Source of the DNA: Chengkuizengella sediminis
GTDB lineage: Bacteria > Bacillota > Bacilli > Paenibacillales > KCTC-33759
Reading direction: 5' to 3'
Length of the DNA: 64,000 bases
Assembly (NCBI RefSeq): GCF_010078385.1
Contig: NZ_SIJC01000001.1
Coordinates: forward strand, 186,001 to 250,000
Shown piece after piece: positions 44,993 to 53,544 of the stretch (within the stretch, counting starts at the first letter, position 1; the number at the start of each line of letters is the position of its first letter). The notes beneath the pieces were generated by a model that made no database searches, was not told the origin of the DNA, and saw only the letters and a list, made by a program, of their open reading frames with translations. The position numbers and the translations under genes are program-made.

Positions 44993-45787
44993 CTATAAAA
45001 TATGGAATATATGAAGTAATGGAAAAACAATGATCCAGCTATCACAACGGTCAAGAATCCCACCATGTCCAGGTAATATATTTCCAGAATCCTTAACATC
45101 ATACACACGTTTATATGCGGATTGAATAAGATCACCTAACTGTGAAAAAATAGAGATTATGATAGCAAGTGTGATTGCTTGTTGTAGTTCTAATAAATCT
45201 GGATTGAAAAATGAAAAAATAATAGCAGCAAGCAATGTAATAAGAATTCCACCAATAGAACCCTCAATTGTTTTCTTGGGACTTATGGAAGGCCATAATG
45301 GATGTTTTCCAAAGGCTAGTCCAGAGAAATAAGCTCCTGCATCGGTTAACCAAATGGATATAAATATGAATAAAGCCCAAAACAGTCCATTTTCTATAAA
45401 TAATGTGAGCGCCATATAATGAAATCCGAATCCGATATAAATGGCACCTAGAAAAAGAAGTGATATTTTTTTAATATCCTGTTTATTTTTTGACATCACT
45501 GAAGTTAGAAAATACAATAACAGCATACCCCAAATGACTGATTCTAAAGACAGTGATTCAAATAATGAAACGCCCATTTCCGACCACGGTAAAACTAAAT
45601 AAATAACAAAAACAAACCCTAAAACAGATGAAAATTGACCCACCTTATTTTGAGTTATTCTTACGTATTCGAAATAGCCTATTAATGATAATAACAACAT
45701 AAACATTGCGAACCAAATATGTCCTAAAAATAGAAAGACCATAAATAGTACTAATGCTAGTGCACCTGTTACAATTCTTTGTATCAA
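44993..45787 (-). CDS. cdsA: Phosphatidate cytidylyltransferase
   Basis: Integral membrane enzyme making CDP-diacylglycerol for all phospholipids. About eight hydrophobic segments, and the family signature near the C-terminus: SPKKTIEGSIGG ... QLGDLIQSAYKRVYDVKDSGNILPGHGGILDRCDS. The frame extends upstream into uppS, but GGAGGGAG lies 7 bases before TTG at 45787, giving MIQRIVTGALALVLF and 264 aa, the usual length. Confidence 0.95.
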   Translation of the reverse strand: MIQRIVTGALALVLFMVFLFLGHIWFAMFMLLLSLIGYFEYVRITQNKVGQFSSVLGFVFVIYLVLPWSEMGVSLFESLSLESVIWGMLLLYFLTSVMSKNKQDIKKISLLFLGAIYIGFGFHYMALTLFIENGLFWALFIFISIWLTDAGAYFSGLAFGKHPLWPSISPKKTIEGSIGGILITLLAAIIFSFFNPDLLELQQAITLAIIISIFSQLGDLIQSAYKRVYDVKDSGNILPGHGGILDRCDSWIIVFPLLHIFHIL

Positions 45788-45809
45788 AAAAGCTCCCTCC
45801 ACTTGTGAA

Positions 45810-46586
45810 TTATAATCCACCGTATCTTCTAGCTCGATTTTGATATTCAACTATTGCTTTTACAAATTGGTCTTCATCAAATTCAGGCCAGTATGCATCC
45901 GTAAACCACAATTCTGAATAAGCTAATTGCCAAAGCATAAAATTACTGATTCGCAATTCACCACTTGTACGTATTAATAAGTCAGGATCAGGTAAACCAG
46001 ATGTATGTAAAAATGAAGAAAAAGTTTCCTCTGTTATTTCCTTTTCATTTACTTCACCTGAATGAATCGCATTTATTAAACGATTAAAACCTTGGATCAT
46101 TTCATCCCTGCTGCCATAATTCAAAGCAAAATTTAGTATTAGACCTGTATTATGTTTTGTTAAATCAATTGCTTTTTCTATAGATTTCAAAGTATAATCA
46201 GGCAGTCCTACCTTATTGCCTATCATTTTTATTTGTATATTATTTTCAATGAGTTCATCTATCATCATGGGAAAAAATTCTTCTGGGAGTTTCATTAAGA
46301 AATCAACTTCATCTTTTGGTCGTTTCCAATTTTCCGTAGAAAAAGCATACAAAGTTAACACATCAATTCCCATTCTATTAGCTGCAATCGTAATGGATCT
46401 TACATTTTTCATTCCTGCATGATGACCCATTACTCTTGGCAGTCCTTGTTTCTTTGCCCATCTTCCATTCCCGTCCATGATAATGGCTACATGTTTAGGA
46501 ATATTCTTCTGATTCATATCTGACAGTAAATTCCTCTGTTCAGTAACTTTGTTTCCAAACCATTTTTTTAATAGTCTTAACATCAT
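45810..46586 (-). CDS. uppS: Undecaprenyl diphosphate synthase
   Basis: Cis-prenyltransferase that makes the C55 lipid carrier for cell-wall synthesis. The signature IIMDGNGRWAKKQGLPRVMGHHAGM (catalytic Asp), LTLYAFSTENWKRP and DLLIRTSGELRISNFMLWQLAYSELWF are all present. GGAGG lies before the ATG at 46586; an in-frame TTG four codons upstream overlaps that site. 258 aa is normal. Confidence 0.97.
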   Translation of the reverse strand: MMLRLLKKWFGNKVTEQRNLLSDMNQKNIPKHVAIIMDGNGRWAKKQGLPRVMGHHAGMKNVRSITIAANRMGIDVLTLYAFSTENWKRPKDEVDFLMKLPEEFFPMMIDELIENNIQIKMIGNKVGLPDYTLKSIEKAIDLTKHNTGLILNFALNYGSRDEMIQGFNRLINAIHSGEVNEKEITEETFSSFLHTSGLPDPDLLIRTSGELRISNFMLWQLAYSELWFTDAYWPEFDEDQFVKAIVEYQNRARRYGGL

Positions 46587-46620
46587 TTTTTCCTCCAAAA
46601 AAAGGAATTCTGATTAAATG

Positions 46621-46644
46621 AAAACCCCACCATATGGGGGGATT
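46621..46644 (-). terminator. Intrinsic terminator of frr
   Basis: On the minus strand, AATCCCC-C-CATATG-G-T-GGGGTT with one mismatch, then TTCATTT. It is only about 35 bases before the uppS start, so read-through is probably required for uppS. Confidence 0.6.
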
Positions 46645-46665
46645 CGATGTCATAACATCATGATA

Positions 46666-48005
<1,340 letters not shown>

Positions 48006-48018
48006 TTATAAATATTCT

Positions 48019-48046
48019 TGAAAAAAGAAGGAACACAAAGTGTTCC
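48019..48046 (-). terminator. Intrinsic terminator of tsf
   Basis: On the minus strand, GGAACAC, 3 bases, GTGTTCC, TTCTTTTTTTC, shortly after the tsf stop. Confidence 0.8.
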
Positions 48047-48062
48047 AACTTATATCAGCATA

Positions 48063-48713
48063 TTAATTTTTCATTTGAGCCTTTACTTCTTCTGCAAAGT
48101 TTTCTTCTTTTTTCTCCAAACCTTCACCAAGTTCGAATCTAACAAATCTACGAATTGAAATATTCTCACCAATTGTTCCTACTTTTTCGTTTACCAAATC
48201 AGCAATCGTTTTATCTGGATCTTTAATAAATTGTTGTTCTAACAAACAGTACTCTTCATAATATTTGCTAAGACGACCCTCAACCATTTTTTCAACAATG
48301 TTTGCTGGCTTTCCTTCATTTAAAGCCTGATTTTTTAGTACTTCACGTTCTCTATCTAAATCTTCCTGAGATACTTCCTCACGACTTACGTAAGATGGAT
48401 TTGATGCTGCAATGTGCATTGCAATATCTTTAACGAAGGATTTAAAACCATCTGTTAATGCAACAAAATCTGTTTCACAGTTCACTTCAACAAGCACGCC
48501 AATCTTTCCACCTGCATGTATGTAAGATTCCACAACACCTTCTGATGCAACACGTCCCGCTTTTTTAGCAGCAGCAGATAAACCTTTCTCTCTTAATATA
48601 TCCATCGCCTTTTGAATATCACCATTTGCTTCATCAAGTGCTTTTTTACAATCAAGCATTCCCGCACCTGTTTTTTCACGTAATTCTTTAACACTTGCCG
48701 CTGAAATAGCCAT
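48063..48713 (-). CDS. tsf: Elongation factor Ts (short form)
   Basis: Nucleotide-exchange factor for EF-Tu. N-terminal UBA-like domain [43 protein letters not shown], then the core with VNCETDFVA. The ATG at 48713 follows AGGAGG. 216 aa is clearly shorter than the B. subtilis protein (about 293 aa): one core subdomain is reduced, as I recall for Paenibacillus EF-Ts. It ends cleanly, with no sign of a frameshift. Confidence 0.96.
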   Translation of the reverse strand: MAISAASVKELREKTGAGMLDCKKALDEANGDIQKAMDILREKGLSAAAKKAGRVASEGVVESYIHAGGKIGVLVEVNCETDFVALTDGFKSFVKDIAMHIAASNPSYVSREEVSQEDLDREREVLKNQALNEGKPANIVEKMVEGRLSKYYEEYCLLEQQFIKDPDKTIADLVNEKVGTIGENISIRRFVRFELGEGLEKKEENFAEEVKAQMKN

Positions 48714-48734
48714 AAAAAGACCTCCTATGTTCTT

Positions 48735-48770
48735 TTGTAAAATGAGATGGAAAGGTAAACCTTCCATTCC
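48735..48770 (-). promoter_or_regulatory. Second hairpin in the rpsB-tsf spacer
   Basis: On the minus strand, ATGGAAGG, TTTA, CCTTTCCAT forms an 8-bp stem with one bulge between the rpsB terminator and the tsf ribosome site. It could protect the 5' end of a processed tsf mRNA; this is inference. Confidence 0.4.
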
Positions 48771-48772
48771 TT

Positions 48773-48807
48773 AAAAAAAAGGGGATGATGGATATGCCCA
48801 TCAACCC
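48773..48807 (-). terminator. Terminator/attenuator between rpsB and tsf
   Basis: On the minus strand, GGGTTGATGG, 6 bases, CCATCATCCC (one mismatch) and a run of eight T residues, about 30 bases after the rpsB stop. No clear promoter lies between it and tsf, so tsf probably depends on read-through, setting S2:EF-Ts stoichiometry. Confidence 0.75.
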
Positions 48808-48836
48808 ATCTTTCGTTTTTTCAATATATTTTCAGA

Positions 48837-49541
48837 TTAAGCAGTTGTTGATGTTTCTTCACCTTGATGTGCTTCAACCACAGCATCTGCCATTTTAGCA
48901 GTGATTAATTTTACTGCTCTTATTGCATCGTCATTACCAGGAATAACGTAATCAACTTCATCAGGGTCACAGTTTGTATCAACAATTGATACAATTGGGA
49001 TTCCCAATTTTTTAGCTTCCGCTACAGCTATACGTTCTTTTCTTGGATCAATAATAAACAATGCGCTCGGAAGCTTCTTCATGTGTTTAATTCCACCTAA
49101 GAATTTTTCCAAACGAGCCTTTTCTTTGTTTAATAAAATAACTTCTTTTTTAGGTAAGACTTCAAATGTACCGTCTTCTTCCATTTTTTCTAATTCATGC
49201 AAACGATTAACACGTTTTTGTATTGTTTCAAAGTTAGTTAGTGTTCCACCTAACCATCTTTGGTTAATATAGTACATACCACTGCGCTCTGCTTCATCTT
49301 TTACTGAATCCTGAGCTTGTTTTTTTGTACCTACAAAAAGAACTGTTCCGTTGTCTGCTGCAATAGATTTAATGAAGTTATAAGCTTCCTCAACCTTTTT
49401 TACAGTTTTCTGTAAATCAATAATATAAATTCCGTTTCTTTCGGTGAAGATGTAACGATCCATCTTAGGATTCCAACGACGAGTTTGATGCCCGAAGTGA
49501 ACCCCAGCTTCTAATAGCTGTTTCATGGAGATTACTGCCAT
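48837..49541 (-). CDS. rpsB: 30S ribosomal protein S2
   Basis: [46 protein letters not shown] and [34 protein letters not shown] identify S2. The ATG at 49541 follows AGGAGGTGTGTGAGG; an in-frame GTG two codons upstream is in the ribosome site. 234 aa, slightly short at the C-terminus. Strong promoter and structured leader upstream. Confidence 0.98.
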   Translation of the reverse strand: MAVISMKQLLEAGVHFGHQTRRWNPKMDRYIFTERNGIYIIDLQKTVKKVEEAYNFIKSIAADNGTVLFVGTKKQAQDSVKDEAERSGMYYINQRWLGGTLTNFETIQKRVNRLHELEKMEEDGTFEVLPKKEVILLNKEKARLEKFLGGIKHMKKLPSALFIIDPRKERIAVAEAKKLGIPIVSIVDTNCDPDEVDYVIPGNDDAIRAVKLITAKMADAVVEAHQGEETSTTA

Positions 49542-49637
49542 CCTCACACACCTCCTCTAAATGGTTTTTTAGTTTCCTCCGCCAATCGCATTTTCTTATA
49601 AGACTTCCATCTAGAAAGCACCCTTAATAAGAATTAA

Positions 49638-49662
49638 TTGACGTGTGTATTAACACCGTCAA
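49638..49662 (-). promoter_or_regulatory. Hairpin at the 5' end of the rpsB transcript
   Basis: On the minus strand, TTGACGGTGT, TAAT, ACACACGTCAA forms a 10-bp stem with one bulged A, starting within a few bases of the predicted transcription start. It leaves about 100 bases to the rpsB start. It could stabilise the mRNA or bind S2. Confidence 0.5.
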
Positions 49663-49664
49663 CT

Positions 49665-49693
49665 AATATACCATAACTGGCATTCTTATGCAA
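49665..49693 (-). promoter_or_regulatory. Sigma-A promoter of rpsB-tsf (extended -10)
   Basis: On the minus strand, TTGCAT (49688-49693), 17 bases ending TGG, TATATT (49665-49670), an extended -10 promoter. Confidence 0.8.
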
Positions 49694-49712
49694 CAAAATC
49701 CTGTTCTAAACT

Positions 49713-49747
49713 AAAAAACCACCCTAACATTTATACACAGGACGGTT
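49713..49747 (-). terminator. Terminator ending the fla/che operon
   Basis: On the minus strand, AACCGTCCT, 13 bases, AGGGTGGTT (two G-U pairs), then six T residues, directly after the last small gene downstream of sigD. Confidence 0.8.
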
Positions 49748-49754
49748 TATCATT

Positions 49755-50216
49755 TTATTCAGTTATTTTGTTAATAATATGAGTTAGGTCATCTGATTCT
49801 TCAAATATATAATAACCTTTTTTGATTTTACGATGTAGATTAAACTCCGTCATTACAGTCTCAAATTCTTCTATTTCAGAAATAAGATCCAACTCGAATA
49901 AAATAATTCCAACATCATTGGAATTCATTCCTTCTTGAATTAGGAATGCTTTTGTAGCAACTGGATTAGTTAACGAACCTTTTTCTTTTAGCAATTTATT
50001 TATTTTTGCATCAAATTGTTCTTGTGAAAACCTGGTTTCATCATTATGATAAACACTGTAATTTAGTTCATTTGCTTTTTGCTTTAATTTATATACATCA
50101 AACTCTTCTTCCTTGCCAACAACATCTGTACCTACAAAAGTGTTGAACAATAACAGGAGTGCAGTAAGAGTCATTCCGATTCCAAATCCATAATAAAAAT
50201 ATTTATGCCCCAGCAC
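49755..50216 (-). CDS. Small membrane protein with MltG/YceG-like N-terminal domain
   Basis: 153 aa: one N-terminal transmembrane helix (about 6-28, GFGIGMTLTALLLLFNTFVG), a charged middle, and a C-terminal segment FLIQEGMNSNDVGIILFELDLISEIEEFETVMTEFNLHRKIKKGYYIFEESDDLTHIINKI. That segment follows the LysM-like pattern at the start of endolytic transglycosylase MltG (I..G....DV...L.....I......F......  .I..G.Y.......  ...I), but the catalytic domain is absent. The start is GTG, overlapping the previous gene by 14 bases. It is the last gene of the fla/che run; function unknown. Confidence 0.7.
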   Translation of the reverse strand: MLGHKYFYYGFGIGMTLTALLLLFNTFVGTDVVGKEEEFDVYKLKQKANELNYSVYHNDETRFSQEQFDAKINKLLKEKGSLTNPVATKAFLIQEGMNSNDVGIILFELDLISEIEEFETVMTEFNLHRKIKKGYYIFEESDDLTHIINKITE

Positions 50217-50697
50217 GTGATTTGTCCTCCTGTTTCGCTAAATTAATGATAAGCTGGACTTCTCCTTTATTGATTCCAGTTTTATTTGAAATATATTGTA
50301 CCGACTTCCCATCATGATGTAATGTCATAAGTTCATTGTATCGCTGATTAATTTTTAACACGTCTTCCTTTTCTTTTAAAGTGGCATCTTCCGCTTGTTT
50401 AAAAGGGGCTTGTTTTACTTCCAGAGTATTTATCTCTAATTTTTGAAGTTGTATCTCCAATTGCTCCACTCTTTTTGTTAATCGCGAATTTTGATCTTGC
50501 GTTGTTTCACTCATTCCAATGATTCGTTCCATTATTTTTTTATTCTCTTCATCCAATTCAATTGAAAAATCTTCTACGGTTTGTTTTACTTCTTCTAATA
50601 ACTCAGAATTTGTTGCGTGATATGATTGATCTTTTACAAAAAATTTAGCAATAATAATCATCGTGATACCGATGAAAATCAATATGTAATATATCAA
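50203..50697 (-). CDS. DUF6115-type protein, SwrB-like
   Basis: An N-terminal transmembrane helix (IYYILIFIGITMIIIAKFFV), a coiled coil (about 25-95, with LTKRVEQLEIQLQKLEIN) and a C-terminal helix-turn-helix-like end INQRYNELMTLHHDGKSVQYISNKTGINKGEVQLIINLAK. This layout equals that of SwrB, the flagellar-assembly activator encoded after sigD in B. subtilis, though primary similarity is mainly in the tail. GGAGGTGACTTC precedes TTG at 50697 (164 aa). The role is inferred from position and layout. Confidence 0.75.
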   Translation of the reverse strand: MIYYILIFIGITMIIIAKFFVKDQSYHATNSELLEEVKQTVEDFSIELDEENKKIMERIIGMSETTQDQNSRLTKRVEQLEIQLQKLEINTLEVKQAPFKQAEDATLKEKEDVLKINQRYNELMTLHHDGKSVQYISNKTGINKGEVQLIINLAKQEDKSRAGA

Positions 50698-50730
50698 AGA
50701 AGTCACCTCCAATAATCAATATTAATGATT

Positions 50731-51489
50731 TCATTCTTGTTCTGAGTTGAGCGCTCCTCTTAATCTTAAGATTGCTTTAGAGTGAAGTTGAGAAATCCGT
50801 GAAGGTGTAAGTGACATGACTTCTGCAATTTCACTCAATGAAAGATCGTCGTAGTAATATAATGAAACAACTACTCTTTCCTTTTCAGTTAGTTTTTTTA
50901 TTGCTTTTGTTAACGTTTCCTTTAAATGCAATTCACCAACTTTACTTTCAGGTTGAATGGCATTCTTATCTATCAACAATGATTTTCTTGTTTCAGTTTC
51001 CTCTTCTTGGACAGGTTCATCCAAAGAATATAAAGTTGTAATCGAAATTTCCTGTAACATTTTATTAAATTCAGATTCACTTACATCTAGATATTCACAA
51101 ACTTCCTGATCGGTAACAGATCTTAAGTGTTTCTGTTCAAGTGTTTTGTAAGCTTCTTCAAGTTTTTTAGATTTTTCTCGAATAGATCTGGGTACCCAAT
51201 CCCCTTTCCGTAAATGATCTAGAATGGACCCTCTGATTCTCCATGATGCATACGTTTCAAATTTTAAACCTCGTTCAAAATCAAACTTTTCCAAAGCATC
51301 TATCAAACCAATGACACCATAACTTTGCAAATCATCGTGTGTAATATTTTTAGGTAAACCAATTGCCACTCGATTCACTACAAATTGCACAAGAGGAATA
51401 TAAGACTCAATTAATTTTTTCTTTATTTCAAGATCAGAATGTTCTTTCCATTGCTTCCACAATAACATTTGGGATTGGTTGTTATTCAT
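50731..51489 (-). CDS. sigD: RNA polymerase sigma factor SigD (FliA/WhiG family)
   Basis: The 252-aa alternative sigma factor for flagellin, motors, chemotaxis and autolysins. Region 2: GIDALEKFDFERGLKFETYASWRIRGSILDHLRKGDWVPRS; region 4: LTEKERVVVSLYYYDDLSLSEIAEVMSLTPSRISQLHSKAI. The ATG at 51489 follows AAGGGTGGTGA; an in-frame GTG four codons upstream lies within the ribosome site. The anti-sigma FlgM is not in this window. Confidence 0.96.
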   Translation of the reverse strand: MNNNQSQMLLWKQWKEHSDLEIKKKLIESYIPLVQFVVNRVAIGLPKNITHDDLQSYGVIGLIDALEKFDFERGLKFETYASWRIRGSILDHLRKGDWVPRSIREKSKKLEEAYKTLEQKHLRSVTDQEVCEYLDVSESEFNKMLQEISITTLYSLDEPVQEEETETRKSLLIDKNAIQPESKVGELHLKETLTKAIKKLTEKERVVVSLYYYDDLSLSEIAEVMSLTPSRISQLHSKAILRLRGALNSEQE

Positions 51490-51503
51490 TACATTCACCA
51501 CCC

Positions 51504-51893
51504 TTACTCATTTGACAGATGCTTCACAGCCTCTGCCACTGTCTTGGAGTCTAACGTATCATTTGTTTGTAGTTTTGGAGGTTTCATCGGAGTAAAGGTA
51601 CTCTGATCCTTCTGAGCATGAACATTTTCTTTAAGAGATTCATTCATCTCATCTATTTCCTCTGGGGTAGTTATATCTAAAAATTTCCCTTTTACAGAGT
51701 TCTGATCTATATTACTTTTTAATATCAACGCTATGCCCAATCTCACTATAAAACCTAAAATAAATAGTAATAGAAAACAAAACAGACTCCTTACTATAGA
51801 GGTTTGAAGCAAATTATTAGAAGCATTAAAGACAAAAGTTATTATCATGCCAATCAAGCTAAAGACGAGATTCCACTTCCAAGTTCCAATCAT
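51504..51893 (-). CDS. Small two-helix membrane protein of the fla/che operon
   Basis: 129 aa, unrecognised. Two transmembrane segments (about 8-25 and 32-58), then a hydrophilic tail, about 70 aa, ending DSKTVAEAVKHLSNE. The gene sits between cheD and sigD with 2-15-base spacings, so it is surely in the operon. B. subtilis has no gene at this point. A membrane helper of flagellar or chemotaxis assembly is possible, but nothing in the sequence shows it. Confidence 0.75.
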   Translation of the reverse strand: MIGTWKWNLVFSLIGMIITFVFNASNNLLQTSIVRSLFCFLLLFILGFIVRLGIALILKSNIDQNSVKGKFLDITTPEEIDEMNESLKENVHAQKDQSTFTPMKPPKLQTNDTLDSKTVAEAVKHLSNE

Positions 51894-51895
51894 TT

Positions 51896-52384
51896 TTAAA
51901 TGTCCTTTATTCCATATTTAATGCTGCGAATTGATAAGCTACCATTTAATACATCCAACTCAATTGTTCTACCAAATGATCCTCCTGTATCTTCAGCTTG
52001 AATTGGGATTTTAAGTTGTTGTAAAATTTCTTTGCATTTCACAATATTTTTATATCCGATTTTCATTGAATCTAGTTCAATTTGAAACATCTGAGAGCCA
52101 CCTGCCATCTTTGCATGAATGTTCTTTCTAGAAGCGCCAAACTGATGCATTTTTTCCAAAAGAGCAGGAATAGCAGTGTCTGCATATTTTGCTACATTAA
52201 AGTTTTGATCTCTTGCAATTTGTGAAGTAGGTAACATAATATGGGCTAATCCACCTACCTGATTTATTGGATCAAACAATGTCAATCCTATACACGAACC
52301 CAGCCCCGTAGTTTTTATTTTCCCTTCCCCTTTTAATACGTTAAGCTCTGCAATCCCAACTCTTAATACAGTACTTTCGATCAT
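51896..52384 (-). CDS. cheD: Chemoreceptor glutamine deamidase CheD
   Basis: Deamidates receptor glutamines and binds CheC. The Cys-His-Thr triad is visible: TTGLGSCIGLTLFD (Cys about 30), GGLAHIMLPTS (His about 48) and Thr in DTGGSFGRTI. 162 aa, normal. Its ATG overlaps the cheC stop (ATGA), consistent with a CheC-CheD complex. Confidence 0.95.
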   Translation of the reverse strand: MIESTVLRVGIAELNVLKGEGKIKTTGLGSCIGLTLFDPINQVGGLAHIMLPTSQIARDQNFNVAKYADTAIPALLEKMHQFGASRKNIHAKMAGGSQMFQIELDSMKIGYKNIVKCKEILQQLKIPIQAEDTGGSFGRTIELDVLNGSLSIRSIKYGIKDI

Positions 52385-53001
52385 TGAATAGGTACTCCCA
52401 AAGCATGAAATATTTTATCTAAAGATTCAGGATCAGGTATAAAAATGAAATGTCCCTCTACTTTTTCATTGCCTTCCAAAAAATTAGTTTCAATTAATAG
52501 AGCGTAATCATCATATTGACCACATTGCATCATACCAGAGCTTAATACAGCACCTAACATATCCATTGTCAATGAGGGAACAGATGGATAAATCTTAAGA
52601 TGTGTAAGATTAGCAAGTGAGGAAAGATAAGAGCCAGTTAATATATTTCCTATTTCAGTTAATGCAGATATTTCAAATTCTGAGTACTCTTTATTTTTGG
52701 TCATGTCTATTTGTAATACATCACTAAGCAATTGATTAGCAGACTTTTGAGATAATATAAAATACATATTTCCAGGTGTTTCTCCAATGACACGAAGGTA
52801 AACTGCAATTACAAGCTTTTCGGTATCCCCCATACTTTCAGTTATATTCGAAAATGGACCAAAATTGACCCTTGGAACCCTCATATCTACCGTTTTGTTT
52901 ATTAGATTAGATAACGCAGTGGTTGCATTACCTGAACCAATATTTCCTATTTCTTGTAATACATCTAATTGAAGAGGTTGAAATCTACTGAATGCGCTCA
53001 C
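52381..53001 (-). CDS. cheC: CheY-P phosphatase CheC
   Basis: Dephosphorylates CheY-P, stimulated by CheD. Both active-site helices are present: LQEIGNIGSGNATTALSNLINK (about 10-31) and LTEIGNILTGSYLSSLANLTHLK (about 113), so both ExxN sites look intact. GAGGG lies 8 bases before GTG at 53001 (206 aa); an upstream TTG has no ribosome site. It starts four bases after the cheW stop. Confidence 0.94.
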   Translation of the reverse strand: MSAFSRFQPLQLDVLQEIGNIGSGNATTALSNLINKTVDMRVPRVNFGPFSNITESMGDTEKLVIAVYLRVIGETPGNMYFILSQKSANQLLSDVLQIDMTKNKEYSEFEISALTEIGNILTGSYLSSLANLTHLKIYPSVPSLTMDMLGAVLSSGMMQCGQYDDYALLIETNFLEGNEKVEGHFIFIPDPESLDKIFHALGVPIQ

Positions 53002-53005
53002 TTTA

Positions 53006-53467
53006 TTAACCCTCAAATTCTTCTAGCTGTACAATTTCATTTTTGTTCAATACTTCCGAAAGATTCAATAAAACTAAAACTCGTTGTTGATCCAGTTTGG
53101 CAATCCCTTGAAGGTATTTTGCTTTTATACCTCCTACAATTTCAGGTGCAGGTTCGATCGAAGCGCTATCAATATCAAACACATCATTTGCTTCAGCAAC
53201 AATTAAACCTACCTCTATATCTTTAATAGAAACGATTATGATCCTAGTTTGTTCAGTGTACTCCGTTTCCTCAAGTCCAAAACGACCTCTTAAATCTATA
53301 ATTGGAATTACAGTACCTCTTAAATTAATCACGCCTTTTACAAAATCAGGTGTTTTAGGTACACGTGTAATCGGCATCATTCTCTCAATCGTATTCACGT
53401 GATCTACTTCTACCCCATATGACTCATGACCTAAAGAAAACATAATAAATTTCAAATCTTCTCCCAT
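53006..53467 (-). CDS. cheW: Chemotaxis coupling protein CheW
   Basis: Links receptors to CheA. KFIMFSLGHESYGVEVDHVNTIERMMPITRVPKTPDFVKGVINLRGTVIPIIDLRGRFG is a standard CheW domain. TAGGAGG lies 9 bases before the ATG at 53467 (153 aa); an ATG three codons earlier is too close to that site. Confidence 0.96.
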   Translation of the reverse strand: MGEDLKFIMFSLGHESYGVEVDHVNTIERMMPITRVPKTPDFVKGVINLRGTVIPIIDLRGRFGLEETEYTEQTRIIIVSIKDIEVGLIVAEANDVFDIDSASIEPAPEIVGGIKAKYLQGIAKLDQQRVLVLLNLSEVLNKNEIVQLEEFEG

Positions 53468-53544
53468 ATTTAACATCCTCCTAAGATAATAAATATCATA
53501 TTAGTAAACTTCTTTTATTTAACACTCTTTATGGATTGAGATCT

